From contig OX104130.1 of NCBI GenBank assembly GCA_944470555.2, positions 59,429,491 to 59,493,490 of the forward strand: a stretch of 64,000 nt of DNA, read 5' to 3'. The notes below the pieces were generated by a model. It did no database searches, was not told the DNA's origin, and worked only from the letters and a program-made list of their open reading frames with translations. Of this stretch, positions 11,040 to 23,540 are shown piece after piece. This DNA is from Heterobilharzia americana. Lineage: Eukaryota; Platyhelminthes; Trematoda; Strigeidida; Schistosomatidae. The position numbers were made by a program, and so were the translations under genes. Positions within the stretch are counted from its first letter, which is position 1; every line of letters begins with the position of its first letter.

Positions 11040-11800
11040 AATATCATAGGAGAATGCTTAGTAGACCTAAAGTACGCAGATGACACAGTTCGGTTAGGTG
11101 AAGACGCTGACAAGATGCAGAGTTTTCTAGGCACCTTAAGTGCAAATTTGAGAATGTTTGAGATACGTTCTCACCCCTCAAGTCTAAACTGTTGGTTCAG
11201 GATAGGTCTTCAGTGGTGTACTGGATGACAACAGGGATTGAAGTGGTTGAACGTGTTGAACACTTCACTTACGTGAGAAGCCAGATCAGCTCTCATAGAT
11301 CAGTTGCTGATGAAATCTCTGCCCCGATACAAAAGGATTGCTTAGTTTTCGCCACCTTACACCATCCCTGGCACCATCGTGATATCTGGTTGCTTATTAG
11401 GTGCGACTAAGGGTAGATAACATGAGAAGGATTCAAATGTTGACCATCACTGCTTCCGTAGCATGGGAAATGTGTCTTGGTGCCACCGCATTAATGATGC
11501 AGAAGTTAGGCGCAGAATTTTGGGCAGAGGGAATTCAGCTAGTAAGGCTGTGAACCGTCATCAATTCAGGTGGACAGGCGTGTTACGTATGCCTAGTTAC
11601 AGCCTGCATCGTTACGTAATGTTAGCGAAAGCCGGCTGAGGATGTTAGAAGGTCAATAAATAGTCCCAAAAAACATGGCATCAGTCCATGAAGTCTTGGA
11701 CTGTTAGTCTAAGCAGTGTTAGTAAATGTAGACTTTATGACTGTAGTTTGTGTTACAGATAAAATCAGGGGTTGTGGCCTCTATCTGATAAAGCTAAGAA
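11040..11800 (+). pseudogene. Decayed RTE family A reverse transcriptase, palm to C-terminus
   Basis: The frame shows the catalytic box LKYADDTV near 11,070-11,100 followed by a LGEDADKMQSFL-type helix and a SLQ/C-terminal region. That region carries the family's W..HR...AEVRR, RW.G and KHGIS...KSL blocks to about 11,790. It is scattered with stops. The sequence after YADD closely parallels 18,090-18,180. Confidence 0.7.
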
Positions 11801-14290
11801 TCGATCGATGGAATAGATGAATCTATACATAAGTACGCATATAGGGAGAAGGTAGCTAAGCATCTGTCTAAACATGACAGCGACGCTCATCCTGTGGAAA
11901 CTTGGCATAATACTCAGTGTTATAGAAACAGTGATAAAACAAATGGTGACCAACACCCGAAGGTCAGCAAACGTCACTAAATTTCTGCATGGCCATCCAA
12001 ACTGATGGATGAGAGATTGATTCCAGCTGACCATAATGAAGAGTGAAAGCAACTTAAACAAAAATTGACCAATAGTCTTCGTGATGATCGTGAGTAGTGG
12101 TGGGTAGTGAAAGCAAGCTACAGAGATGTAGAAGGCATCATCGTTAGGTAACATCCGTCAACTACTAAGCCACATTAAGGACAGTGATGATAAACGATAG
12201 TTCGTGAAACTACTACCGAAAAGGATTGATAACGGACAACCTCCAAGGAAAAGAGGCTACAACGTTGGGTAGATCACTTTCAAGTCCAGTTCAACTTCTC
12301 CACAACTACGACTCCTTTGCGCAACACCCAGTCTGAACATGGATGGAACTTAGATGACGGTTCACCAACAGTTCTCGATGTTGAGAAGGCTGACATGAGA
12401 TATAGTTTGTATTGGTGTAAGTCACAACGTGTTGGAAACGAAATAATTCCAACATTTCGTATAGAAGTCTTCAGGGAAATAGCTATATCTAATGTCAACT
12501 TTTTATTCAGTGTCCAATATTTGCGATATTATTCAATTAAATCTTGATCATAGTTGAGGTTGTTTGAAACGTGCAACGATATAAAGCAGATTAACCTGAC
12601 GCATTGGCTCCCGAAGATTTTAAGGATGGACGTAGCAAGTTGCTGATTAACGGAGCTTGCTAGGTAGTGTGTGGGAGTCAGAAGTAGTCCAGCAAAACTG
12701 GTGTACTTCACTGATAATCGTAGTCTTTAAGAAGGGAGAGAGGTCTTCTTCTGACAACCATAGGGGATTCTGTTTAACTAGCATCGTGTCCAAGACCGTA
12801 GGGTTTATAATTAACTGATACCTGACTGGAGCTAGAGAACAAACAAACTCGAGAAAACCAAGCAGATTTCAGACCTGGATGAGGGGGCATGGATCGGGTT
12901 CTCACCCTCCGACAGGTCCTGGGACACAAGCATACTTACCAGGCAGTGGCCAACACGCCATATTTCCTGACCTGAAGGAAGCGATCGACTCTGTCGACGG
13001 TGAGGAGCTGTAGCGGTCTCTGACTGTGAAACGAGTACCCAGCAAGAACATAACACTAATCTGAGTTCTCCAGTCGAACTCATGCAGATGTGTTAAAGGC
13101 TTATAGAATGTTTTCATCGATATTGACCACTAACAGTGGTGTCAGCCAGGGATGTCCACTGCCAACGTTCGCGTTCAAATTTGTCACAAGTGTACCAGTG
13201 GACATAACCTTAGATGTCTCCGACTTCACATAGACTGATCTACCCCCGAAGGGCATCCAGTTGATTGAGAGTATGTAGACGATATCGTCCAGCTTGGTGA
13301 AGACTCTGACAAAATACACGGTCTTATGGACCCGTTGAGCAGAAATCTGGGTGTGTTTGGCAAGCATTTCACTGATATCTGTCAAATGTAAGATGGTACC
13401 CAACGACTGATCTGCAACCACTCCCAGTTTAATGATAAAGAGTGAAGTGGTGGAATGTGTCGACCACTTCACTTACTTGGGAAGTTCCTTCAGCCCAAAC
13501 CGGCTAGTTGTTGACAAAATCTCAGCTCATTTGGCATTCGTCAACTTGCGTCACCTGTAGTGGCAACTCGCGAGATATCTGACTGTCTATCGAAGGACTA
13601 GTGTATTGTGGTGCAGTTCGTTGGGTCCTGTTATACGGCTACAAGACAGCTATTAAAAGTTGAAGACATGAATGGATTACAAGTTATTGATCACATGTGC
13701 CTTCATACCATTGCTAGCGAGTAGTGGAATCACCCTGTGAGCAATGTTGAAGTCAGGCAAAGAGTGATAGGCAAAACAAGCACGCCAAATAATGAGGTTG
13801 TGAACCTACATAGGCTGAGGTGGCTTGGACACGTGTTGCGCATGAGGAGTCACCACCTACCTCGACGTACTATACTAGGAGAAGCTGGATTAGATCGGAA
13901 GAGGGTTCAGGGTGGCCAAACCAAGACGTGGCACTAGTCTTTTTGGTATCTCGCACAACTTTGTCTACTTTGAGATCAACCTTTTTCTATACACTTGTTT
14001 TTTGTATACCACTGTGAAATATGGCAACGTGAAAGGATGTACTTGTGTGCGAGGTCCCACATTTGTCTTTCTATCTATCTGTTTCTTTGTCTCTATCTCA
14101 GTCATCATACCGCCTTTGATTATTGTCTCAAACCTCCTTGTTTTCTTTTGACAACTCTCAATCATTTCTGAACTTCTTGGCTATTTCTCTTTAATTCGTC
14201 TTGATATATTGTTATTTTATGCCCTGATATGAAATGTGACAACTTGGACCACTATGTAGTAATGCGATGTTTTATGCTGATATGGTCGAT
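11800..14290 (+). pseudogene. Decayed RTE family A copy with full RT region and 3' UTR
   Basis: Blocks appear in the expected order: a pre-RT linker (11,810-12,200, with WWVVKASYRDVE), SDNHRG and SIVSKTVGF (12,755-12,810), PDLKEAIDSVDGEEL (12,960-13,010), the SG.SQGCPL-like block (13,140), a degenerate palm (13,270-13,300), and the C-terminal SNVEVRQRVIGK and RLRWLGHVLRM (13,737-13,850). The 3' UTR ends with GACAACTTGGACCACTATG near 14,260. Several frameshifts break it. It directly abuts the previous copy, so the two form a tandem pair of related LINEs inside one GBA2 intron. Confidence 0.7.
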
Positions 14291-14861
14291 CCGTCTGTGT
14301 GAATACCTGAAAACATTTCGCGGAAATCAAGAAATAACAGTTCAATGTTTACTGGCTTTAAACTGCAGTGCAGATTCATTTTGATGCTTTTTTATGAAAG
14401 CAACATATTAGGTTTCTCTTCTGAAGACAGACCAAACAAGACACGAAATCTTTGAGACAGACTGATTTTGCGGTTTCGTAATCGAGATGCAACTCAGTAA
14501 ATGAATGCAGACCCATGAACAACGTTATGGAACTACGCCTATTTTCTAAGGCCTAGAGATATATAATTTGGGTTCCCGAATATTGGTACGTGAAGTCAGG
14601 TAAAAACGCATATCCGATTGGCTGAAAGTTAATTGCCCAGACAAGTATGCCAGAGATTCATTGATCGCGAGAGGACAGAAACAAAGTGATCCAAAGTGTG
14701 GCATTTCAAAGTGCGTAGAATGAGAAAAGTGTAGATGAATCTTAGATTTTAGCAAATATTTCTATACGCACCTCGGAAAGTGTGGCAGAAGAAAATTCAT
14801 GAAACACAGGAACTAGGAGCAGCGAGTGGATGGTTTGCCTGCTAAATTTCAGTCTTCGAAT

Positions 14862-14886
14862 TATATATGTATATATATATATATAT
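14862..14886. repeat. AT dinucleotide microsatellite
   Basis: About 12 TA units with one G interruption. Confidence 0.9.
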
Positions 14887-15566
14887 CCAGTTGTTCGGAA
14901 GGTGACAGTCATTCGTAAACGATTAAAACATTTCGGCCCATCTAATAGCCTCGTTTAGGCATCCATTTACCCTATCATTTTATATCTACATGGTAATGAT
15001 AGGTCTGAAAACTTATTGTTAACCGTGTTTTTACTTAAAAATGATTAAAAAGATGTAGTGTTACTTGTTTTGTACTGTTACTAGTCACGACATATGCATA
15101 TATGAATCTTAAAATATAATGTGATATAATCGTTTGAACAAAAAGTCTCTAACACAATCCAAACATAGTTGTTGCATAGTTCAGTAAAAGTCATCTAAAA
15201 AGTAGTATTACAAACGATGATCTCACAAAATATAATGCTTAAAGTCACCTGGAATTAGTATAGGTACCAATAACATCCAGTGACAAAGTAATCTGAAGTA
15301 ACAATCTAATGAGTAACCGGAAAACCAACTTAGTAAAAAAAAAGGATTCTTGCTACATCTATGATTTACAGATACACTCAAAAAAAGTGCAACGTTTCCA
15401 GGAGGAAATAACATTAGGACTAAGTTCGACAGAAAAGAGTAATTTCCCTACAAACAGATGGTGTTTGTTCCAAGGCTCGATAAAAAATATATTGCCAGAG
15501 TGAACGATAAGCATAAACAGATTTCAACGCAAATGAAGTCGTTTAGTTCGTCTTTTTTTAACTTAC

Positions 15567-15777
15567 CTGATCAGCAGGTTGCACCTTGTAACAGTACATA
15601 CCTGGTATCAGGGAAGATCGACAGAACTCTCCACGAAAACCACGCCCTATAGAGCCACTCCCAATACCACCCATCGGTACGCCATAAATCGGTTTCCAAG
15701 GTACATGGTTGACTGGATCAATGAAGGGTAGTCGTTGTTCGACGAAGCGTTTTTGTATATAAAACCGGAAAGTATAT
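15567..15777 (-). CDS. GBA2: GBA2-type glucosylceramidase, second coding exon
   Basis: This 211-bp exon carries the most diagnostic GBA2 stretch: [36 protein letters not shown] and a closing [13 protein letters not shown]. In the family this glycine-rich segment opens the N-terminal beta-sandwich domain of GH116. It begins after acceptor TTTCAG with one base (A) that completes the Arg codon split by the previous exon. It ends at CAG before a consensus donor GTAAGT, so the next exon starts in phase 0. There are no stops and no frame damage. The introns on either side are about 6.0 and 5.5 kb and are filled with retrotransposon remains. Confidence 0.95.
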
Positions 15778-16683
15778 CTGAAACGTACATCATGAAAAGT
15801 GATTAAAAGTATAATTCCGTTTGCAGGTTTCCGGTTTACTTTGATCAGTAGGATTATTGTAAATTAGACTTAGAGAAATGGTAGCATTTCCGCCATCGGT
15901 TATATTACATTAATTCTCTGAACAGCTCGAAGATGTAACTCATCTGCAGATTCCGAAAGGGTGCACAATACACCATCTTACTGGTTGGCAATATTACGGT
16001 TTATCATGATAATTCTGTCGTATAAGAGTATTATATTTTATTTCTCACTAAACCATTATTTGAGGCCAAAGACTGAGGGGTCCCAAATACGAACGAGAAC
16101 AAAGAATATCTAATGTGGAGCGGAATGAGTGCTTTTAGAATGTTTCAGAGCTAAATATGGCTTTGACTCAAACTACTGACTCTCTGAATAAATCCTGACT
16201 TTTAGCTGGCCCCTGAGTTTTGAAACTCTATGCAAGAGTCAGATTACTCATGAAACTAAATATCTAGTCAAGTGCCAACTCCATAAAAACTGTGTTTAGT
16301 GCATATGATCTAGTAACTGGTAAGATAGAATATGCTATCAGAAGATGGTGTGACTTATTTACTGATGTGCATTCGCCTCAGAATATGCAAAATTACAGTA
16401 ACCATGCTTTATTAGGCTGCTACCTCTGAAGTCATCATGAAATATTCACTTTCGTTGTTAATAGACAAATTCAGAGGTGAAGCCAACCAGACAGAAAAAT
16501 ACTTCATACTTCACTGCTTAAGAATTTGAATGAACTTCAATTTATGAACAGACAAATGTATTGACAATCAAAGCACCTTTTGATTTAGGGGCTTTATTAA
16601 CCTCTCCAGATCAGGCCATATCAAAAATGGCTTATTGGATCAGAAAACCAGGTAAACCCATCAATATACTGACAACCTTGCAC

Positions 16684-16725
<42 letters not shown>

Positions 16726-17560
16726 GTGTGCAATCAAGTATTCTCACTGTTTCGAACCAGCAAGAGAGTTGGGTAGGGTAACAATTTAAAACAACTCTTC
16801 TTTGACTCTATCATTGATCAGACTCTTGAGGTTTTAAAATATATAGTATAACAGTAGATTATTAATTTGAAGAGATGTCTACATATAATACAGAAAAGAT
16901 ATTATCTTACAGTACAAAAAATCCAAACCATTCAAAATTGCACCTAACTAGTTGGTGACTATTTTTGACAAATATGAAGTACTTTCGTGATTATTATTTT
17001 TGTCTAGCTGAAACGCAAACTTGGTATAACATTGACAGCAAGAAACGCACCACATGAAATGATATGAAAATAGTAGGAAGACATAAAAATGGTAGAGAGA
17101 CGGAAACGAAAAAAAGTAAAGAAGCAAAATATAAACGGGTTGTTAGAGAAGTAGTTTCAAGAATGTATTTTTAGGAATAATCACTGATTTCTTTCTCTTT
17201 GTCGATGACACAATCAGTAAAAAGGTTGCATGACCGCCATCGATTTCGACTTAGAGCTATGTTTGCTATCATCACAAGCCACTGAGTTGCATGATCCCAT
17301 TAAGTGAGTCGTAACACACTAACAGATAACGGTCAGATAAAACTAGGTAGTATTTCACGATATCACATGGTAAAATGAATACATATCCCTTTCTCCAATC
17401 GGCCTTAGCGATGATAAACGGCAAACGGTGTGGAAGTAGCTGGAGTGACAGTCACAATATGTCCAAGCTACTGACACCTATGTTTCAAGATAACTTCACC
17501 CAACGAATGACGATATCTATCGCGCCTAAGCGTATGCTACCTTAAACTCACAGCTACTTA
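15778..17560. other. GBA2 intron sequence without a recognised gene
   Basis: This is the left part of the 6.0-kb intron between the first and second coding exons. It contains a TA microsatellite and otherwise AT-rich sequence in which I recognise nothing. Confidence 0.6.
16688..16723. repeat. TA dinucleotide microsatellite
   Basis: An uninterrupted run of about 18 TA units. Confidence 0.95.
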
Positions 17561-17569
17561 GCCTAGGAA

Positions 17570-18990
17570 CAGCAAACCGAAGAAAACTAAGTAGGTTTCA
17601 GATGAGACCATGAGTGTATCAACCCGATCTTCACCCTCTGCCAGATTCTGAAAAACACTAAGTATATTTTTTGACCCAAAGGCGACATTCGACTCCATCA
17701 GCTGAAAGGTCTCTAGCCAGTTTAACTCCGTATTAGGTTGCTTATTTGAGATATCACACAGCAATACGGTATTATTTACTGTCCATAATCAAACCAAAGT
17801 GAGGCAGTACCTCTCACTGAAAGTGATGCCGAATAGGTACATCACTCTGTTAAAAATTCTATGCTTAGACATCAGTGTGTGTGCGTCACAGCCTATCCTG
17901 AGGTATCAAGTAGGTGGTCAATATGAATTGTAATTTGTCAAGGATGTCCACTGTCTTCAAGTTTATTTACCTTTGTCATAGATGTGCTTATTGAGGTCTC
18001 ACTCCTAGATACAGTTAACGGAGAATAACCTTGCCAAAGCGGGATCTTTAGTAAACCTAGAAATCACTGATTGCATAGTCTTGTCAGATGAGGGTGCTGA
18101 CAAGATGCAGAATTTTCTAGATACCTTTGGTGACAATTTGAGAACGCTTGGGATGCGTTCGTCATCAGCCAAAGGCAAATTATTACTTCAGGATTGGTTT
18201 GTATAAATTCCTCATCTGATAAGTGATGTGACTGAATGCGTCAACCACTTTATTTACTCCAGAAAGATCAATCCTGATGCATCAGTAAGCTATTAAATCC
18301 TTGCATGGACACAAAATACTCGATTACGTTTATCCAGCTTACGCCATTTACGGCAATGACGTGATATCCAACTGCCAATTAAGTATCAGTTGTACTGAGG
18401 GGAATCTCACCTAGCTTTACTATATGTCTGTGAAAAAAGTTAGAGGATATGAGAAAGCTTCAGGTGCTCAACCAACGTAGAGTTTTAGGTGGAACAGCTA
18501 AGTTAGTTGATGAGGTTGTTAGGCTCCACTGAGTTAGATGACTAGGACACACACTACGCATGTCCAGTCACCATTTGGCCCACGTCATGTAACGTCAGCT
18601 GATATGGGTTTAGGCTGGAAAAAAATCTAAAGCAGTCAGGCTACAAAGTGGCATCAATACATGAAGACGCTGACTGTCGGTGCGAGCCGTGTAGGGAATT
18701 TTTAAACCCCCGGTTTGGGTCCAAGAGACAAATGAAACGGGTGATTGAATACTATAGGTAACAGCTCAAAATAGACCTCAGTGCAACAGATGCATGTACA
18801 CATTAACTGCATCTTAATCATATACATCATATCATTATCTCCCCCACTTCACCTCTTTTCATTATGTTTTACGATGTCGTTTCCTATTTCTTTATCAGTC
18901 ATATCGCTGTTTTTTCTCCTGTTGTGCTGACGTCAAGTACGATAACTTTTATCACTACACAATAATGCCAAGTCCCATGTTCATATTGAG
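17570..18990 (+). pseudogene. Decayed RTE family A reverse transcriptase fragment
   Basis: It starts in the RT fingers (a block matching 12,840-12,930), passes a palm region with GADKMQNFLDTFGDNL near 18,090-18,150, and continues to the C-terminus and a 3' UTR ending near TAATGCCAAGTCCCATGTTC (18,960-18,980). It has many stops and is roughly as diverged as the 11.8-14.3 kb copy. It lies antisense in the GBA2 intron between its first two coding exons. Confidence 0.65.
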
Positions 18991-20380
18991 TAATTAACTT
19001 GCACGCATTCCGAAGAACTTGCAAAGTATGAAAGTGACTATTATTCTAGATATCACTGGTAGCAGACTAATCACATATATCATCCAGCGTCTTTATTTTT
19101 AAACGAATACAACAATGTTCTGTTCCAGCATGATCGCAGTCTCTAAGTCTGCCACACTTTTCAGAACAATACAATCATTTCCCTGATTACAGTTCTATCT
19201 GTATCATTAAAAACAGCCATCGTTTGTTTCAGCCGAATATTATACGATGTATAACAACTTGCAGCTACTTCTGGATATCTAATCCTTTAACTTAATTACG
19301 GAGCATGAGACATTATTCGACGTTTCTTGAACTTTAAATCGGTTAAATTGTTTTCCAAAGTAATCCGCCAAACATTCTAGATGATTATGAAGATTTCAGA
19401 TCGGTGTATCAACTACTTCATAGACAGTCTCATTGATACCAGGCTTCTCCTTACCAGTGACTGGGGTGGTCTGGAACAACTTCCAATTGTTTTCAGATAA
19501 AGCAGTCGCTCCCATCTGAGGTGTCTTAGACATCTAGCCTCTCTGTACCTGCGTATGTGCAGCATGGCCTGTTGCTTAAGGGGTTTCTGCATGCCAATCT
19601 ACTGGCAATTTCTTGGAATAGACCGAAAAGTCTCAAAACGTAGCCAGCAGCTCGCAGAAATAGTGATCACTAGCGTCATGTTTTTAAAAGCCATAGAGAA
19701 CTTTACTCGCCAATTTTTATAGCGTCATGTACATGCAACCAAGGCTGCTCAACATATTTTAGAATCTTGAAAGTTAATCTCAAATTTAGGACTATGATTT
19801 CGACGACTTCCAGAAAGCAAAATGAGCACAACAGATTGAAGCATCATCGAATTCCAAGAAGAGGCGCCTAAGAAGGATTGATAGTCATGACAACACCTAA
19901 GTCATCATTAGATAACTGAAACGCGATATATTTGAGTCTATAACTGAGTGACAGAGGGAGGACGCTAGACAGTACAGCAGCAGTAGCCGTGTGGAGAGTT
20001 GGCGCTGACTAAAAACAGGTTTCGATCTCCACAAACCTATAGAAGACGGTATGCATAATCCAACCTGCGACCGACCACTAGCCATCGCCTACCTAAAAAA
20101 CCCTCCTGTAAGCTTATACGCCCAATGTGCGCATGCAATTTCCAAGCTAGTAAGTACTACGGTATCTGTTGCACGAACTTTACTAAGGTCCCTCAATTCA
20201 TAATATGATTTAGACTTCATCCCAACCGGGTTGCGGTTAGTCGCAGTATAGGTAGGCATTAGAAAGCGACGTCGTTTGCTTTGCCAGTTAATTCTCACTT
20301 TAGCTGAACCTTACAGCCTAACAATACACAGATGACTTTATTGATTACCCAGTCAAAATGCATTCAGCAGCGTTGTGTAC
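18991..20380. other. GBA2 intron sequence without a recognised gene
   Basis: I see no motif that can be assigned. A 62-codon minus frame at 19,897-20,085 and a 69-codon minus frame at 20,089-20,298 have no recognisable domain. Confidence 0.5.
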
Positions 20381-20384
20381 ATTC

Positions 20385-20530
20385 GCGCTGTAGGCAATGA
20401 GTTACACATATTGTGTGAGGGTTAATGATGTTACGTGGCTGTTTAAACCTTGGTAGGTGGAGCAGGACTCAAATCCATGACCCAAAAGGGTTTCTTCGAT
20501 AAGCGCACCTCTTGAACTGGCAAGTGGGGG
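20385..20530 (-). repeat. tRNA-like SINE copy, minus strand
   Basis: This is related to the 727-880 copy. On the minus strand it has GGGTCATGGATTTGAGTCC in the B-box position, then a CACCTACC block and a tail ending TCATTGCCTACAGCGCGAATG. Confidence 0.55.
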
Positions 20531-20699
20531 ATTCATTTGAATCAATTCACTGATTTGTATGCGGGTCTCTGAAAAACAACATGCAACAACAGCGAGGCTT
20601 TTTGGAGTCCTAACCAAAACTGCCTCTTGTCTGGTTTGCATCTAGATCTTATTGATGAATTTTGGTTGGAGACTTGTGATAAAGTTGAAAATTGTTTAC

Positions 20700-20960
20700 G
20701 ATAATCTAGATCTGTCCACTCTTTGACATCTTTTTAAGTCCGAACATTTTCACTTGTCTTAATTCTCAAACGCTTATTTCTCCCACATACATCTGTCTTA
20801 ATTCTCAAATTCTTATTTCTCTCACACACATCTGTCTTTTTCTACTCACTTGTTCTTTCATGTTACTGTGAAGTGTGGCAAATTGAACCACTTCTTTTCT
20901 ATGCGACGTTCTAAGTTTATTTTGTGTCTTTCGGTCTGACAGTTTTGGCATCAAATGTCT
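20700..20960 (+). mobile_element. RTE-like 3' UTR fragment
   Basis: A pyrimidine-rich stretch is followed by CTTGTTCTTTCATGTTACTG and AGTGTGGCAAATTGAACCAC, matching the 3' UTR seen at 13,980-14,040. Only UTR remains. Confidence 0.5.
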
Positions 20961-21778
20961 AGAGATTTGAAACAGTAAAACGCGATCCGAAATGCAGCTG
21001 AGTGAAACAAGAATACACGTCAAGACAAACTTGAAAACGTTAAGAAAATAATACAGTTCATGTGTAAAAACAACACCAGTAAAAAGACAAACTAATGACT
21101 GAGTAAGAGGTTTGTTTCACAATAAGTTCGGTTTGCCACAGGAAGATTTGACAGGTGCTTTATTGTCCCCATTCTACTTGTTATTTCGTGTTTGCATATA
21201 GGATGCGCTACTGCACAGAAACCCAGACGGAAGTAGATGGTGGCCACAGATGTTAACACTCCAAACCCTTCCCTGAGAGTTTGATCCAAAAGGTACTTAA
21301 AAAACATCAGGTATCACATTCCTATGGTTGATTGTGACCAAAGTAGGTCCAAACGCTACTTATCCGTTCCATATCTTAGGGTTTATGCTCACAACTGGTT
21401 TAGAATTAGGTTTTAACAGTTGTCCTAAATGGACCTTTGATATTCGCTGGTCTGGTTATAAGAGCCAGATTACCACTTTGCTTTCATCTTTGCGAAGACA
21501 CCTCAGACACGTTGAGGCGGTAGGTAGGACTTTCCTGGTAATATGATACAACTCAGAAGCTAAATACAACTTTCGTACCATGCTATGCGTCGCGTTTTAT
21601 CAGGGTTAGTAGTCATATGTTTTAAACCTTTATAACCACAGCAGCGTTAGAATTGATAGAATACTAGCTGAAACTTGATCATCTGAAAACCAGAAGGGTG
21701 TAACTGAAAGCGGTAATTTTAGACTCACTAGGAATAAAGATAGGAAGTTCAACGAAAAATAAAATGGGAAATACGAAC

Positions 21779-21954
21779 CTGAAAGACATTCCTAGGACAT
21801 CCTTCATTTGAGAAGGTCGTGGAACCGTGAATGGACGGCATTTGACTTTGCTTTTATTGTCGAAACGAGCTTTCCAACCATAAACAGGCACTACTCCAAG
21901 TTCTTGCATGACATTTAAAACAGAGTTATCATGCTGTTTATCCATCACCAACAT
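21779..21954 (-). CDS. GBA2: GBA2-type glucosylceramidase, first coding exon
   Basis: This is the N-terminal coding exon of a non-lysosomal glucosylceramidase (GH116 family), which cleaves glucosylceramide to glucose and ceramide at the cytosolic face of membranes. The reading frame contains VPVYGWK, CRPF and the end LGMSF, matching the family's N-terminal pattern (GW, RPF, LGMGLRY) in order. The start is taken at ATG 21,954 because an in-frame TGA lies about 30 bases upstream; a second in-frame ATG at 21,945 is equally possible. The exon is 176 bp and ends in AG before donor GTTCGT, leaving two bases of a split codon that the next exon completes as Arg. The N-terminus is much shorter than the human one. 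The GBA2 assignment is inferred from the whole exon series, and confidence in this exon comes mainly from the matching splice phase. Confidence 0.85.
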
Positions 21955-21980
21955 AACGTTATCGAGAATCAATGGTATAC
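21955..21980 (-). promoter_or_regulatory. Candidate splice acceptor just upstream of the GBA2 start codon
   Basis: On the minus strand a pyrimidine-rich tract (TTTTCTGTCTCTTCATATTT) is followed by an AG at 21,980. A 5' leader of about 25 bases then precedes ATG 21,954. It could receive a spliced-leader RNA or a non-coding first exon; the sequence alone cannot decide. Confidence 0.35.
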
Positions 21981-21984
21981 TACA

Positions 21985-23540
21985 TCACTCATTGATCCAG
22001 AAATATGAAGAGACAGAAAACTGGAAGGAAGTGTTGTTACTGACCGGAATCCAGTTTTTGAAGCAGGAAATCTAAAACAACGTTGAAAATATGGCGACAT
22101 ACAGACCGTTTAATTACATAGAAGTACGTAGGTATCAGCTCACCTACTGAAATATAGAATTTAATAGTGATGGTTTTCCGAAAACAAATAATTAAACCAA
22201 AAATACTACATTATGCTGGATAAGTTAGTTAGTGCTAGGAATCCCAACAACTTTTGGTTTCTTTACAAAGTAACAGTTTGTTACCGTCACTTCTTATGTA
22301 ATAACGTAAGCTGATGCCAAGTCAACGATACCGACAAATTTAAAGTAACAATAAACTTCGAAGAGCAATGTAAAAATTAAAACTGTAAAAGCTCATTTTC
22401 ACGCGGGGAAGGGGATAAACAATAGGTTTACAATAGCGAGAGAGTGCTGGCCACTGATATACCCCGCGTCAACTGCTATAATTCGATATCGCCACATAAA
22501 TACGGTGTGTTTACAATGCATGAGACTAGGGATAACGGTCTACCTCTGTAAATCCATTCTATAGATAATACAACCCGTCGAAACCTAAATCATAACATAC
22601 ACTGTCTTTCGTTTGTAAACAAAGACCTCACAACACAACAGATAACGAGATTGCTTGTCATTTCGTAGAGGCACTGCTATGTTAGTGTGCAGACAGAGAG
22701 CCCAATTACGAGGCACTTCAAATACTTCGAAAATCAGGTATGCATACATAATTATGATTTGATGATGATGGATCTAATTAGATACCATTTTTTCCATCTC
22801 AACAAAACTCCGTGCGTGACTTACTTCCATTTTAAGTGGAACTATAGAATTTTACCATCCTCCAGAGACTTTGAAACGACTTTCAAGTCAAAGTGCTATT
22901 GATATGAAAAGCTTACAATTATTGAGAGTACTGATGTAGCAGATTTGAGATTGGCTTATGCCAAAAGTCGGTGATAGGTTCGACTGAATGGAAGTGAATT
23001 ACTTTTCATATGACTTTCTCACACTATTTGTTGATTGCCTTAGCATTTTCTCGTGCCAGAATTTCCCCCAAAAAAATTATGTACAAGTTGTTACCTGAAC
23101 ATACTATATGATTACGCTGCACAGCCTACAACATAAAAAGCCTTTCCTGAACTACTTCAACCCAATGCTAATTCATTCACACATTGCAGTTATCATCCCC
23201 ATAGGATGGGTAAAACCATTGCCTTCGTGTTCGAACCAATATTTATCAAAGCCACTGACAGATAAAGCGGTATCCAAATCGGTTGGTAGTAATTGACAGC
23301 TCTCTGATAATCAGTTATTTTTGAGTTAAAATGAGAATCGCCAACTAATTTAGAATTCCAATGACGAAATACTTCTGTCTCTCTTCGTATTGCAAGTGTT
23401 TAAGCTCCATTGTGACTCTTTCGTTAGTTGAGAGACGTGAAGGAAGATTAGAAGGTAATGATGGAGGAGATGGATAGCAGTCAGAAGAAACTTGAGTGCT
23501 GACAGTTGTGAGGGCGGTTGACACTTCCCGGCTGCCCACA
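21985..23540. other. Region upstream of the GBA2-type gene
   Basis: This should hold the promoter or a non-coding first exon of the GBA2-type gene. It is AT-rich, and I see no convincing core promoter and no recognisable coding region. Confidence 0.4.

Larger units (their letters stand above)
10111..15566 (-). other. Intron of the GBA2-type gene between its second and third exons
   Basis: This 5.46-kb intron runs from donor GTAAGT to acceptor CATTCAG. It contains the family B stub, two decayed family A RTE copies and an AT microsatellite. From 14,300 to 15,560 no gene or repeat family was recognised. Confidence 0.8.

Noticed and set aside
16688..16723. TA repeat as a replication origin or cruciform regulatory site.
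   Set aside because: Simple TA microsatellites are common in AT-rich intron DNA and nothing else supports a function.
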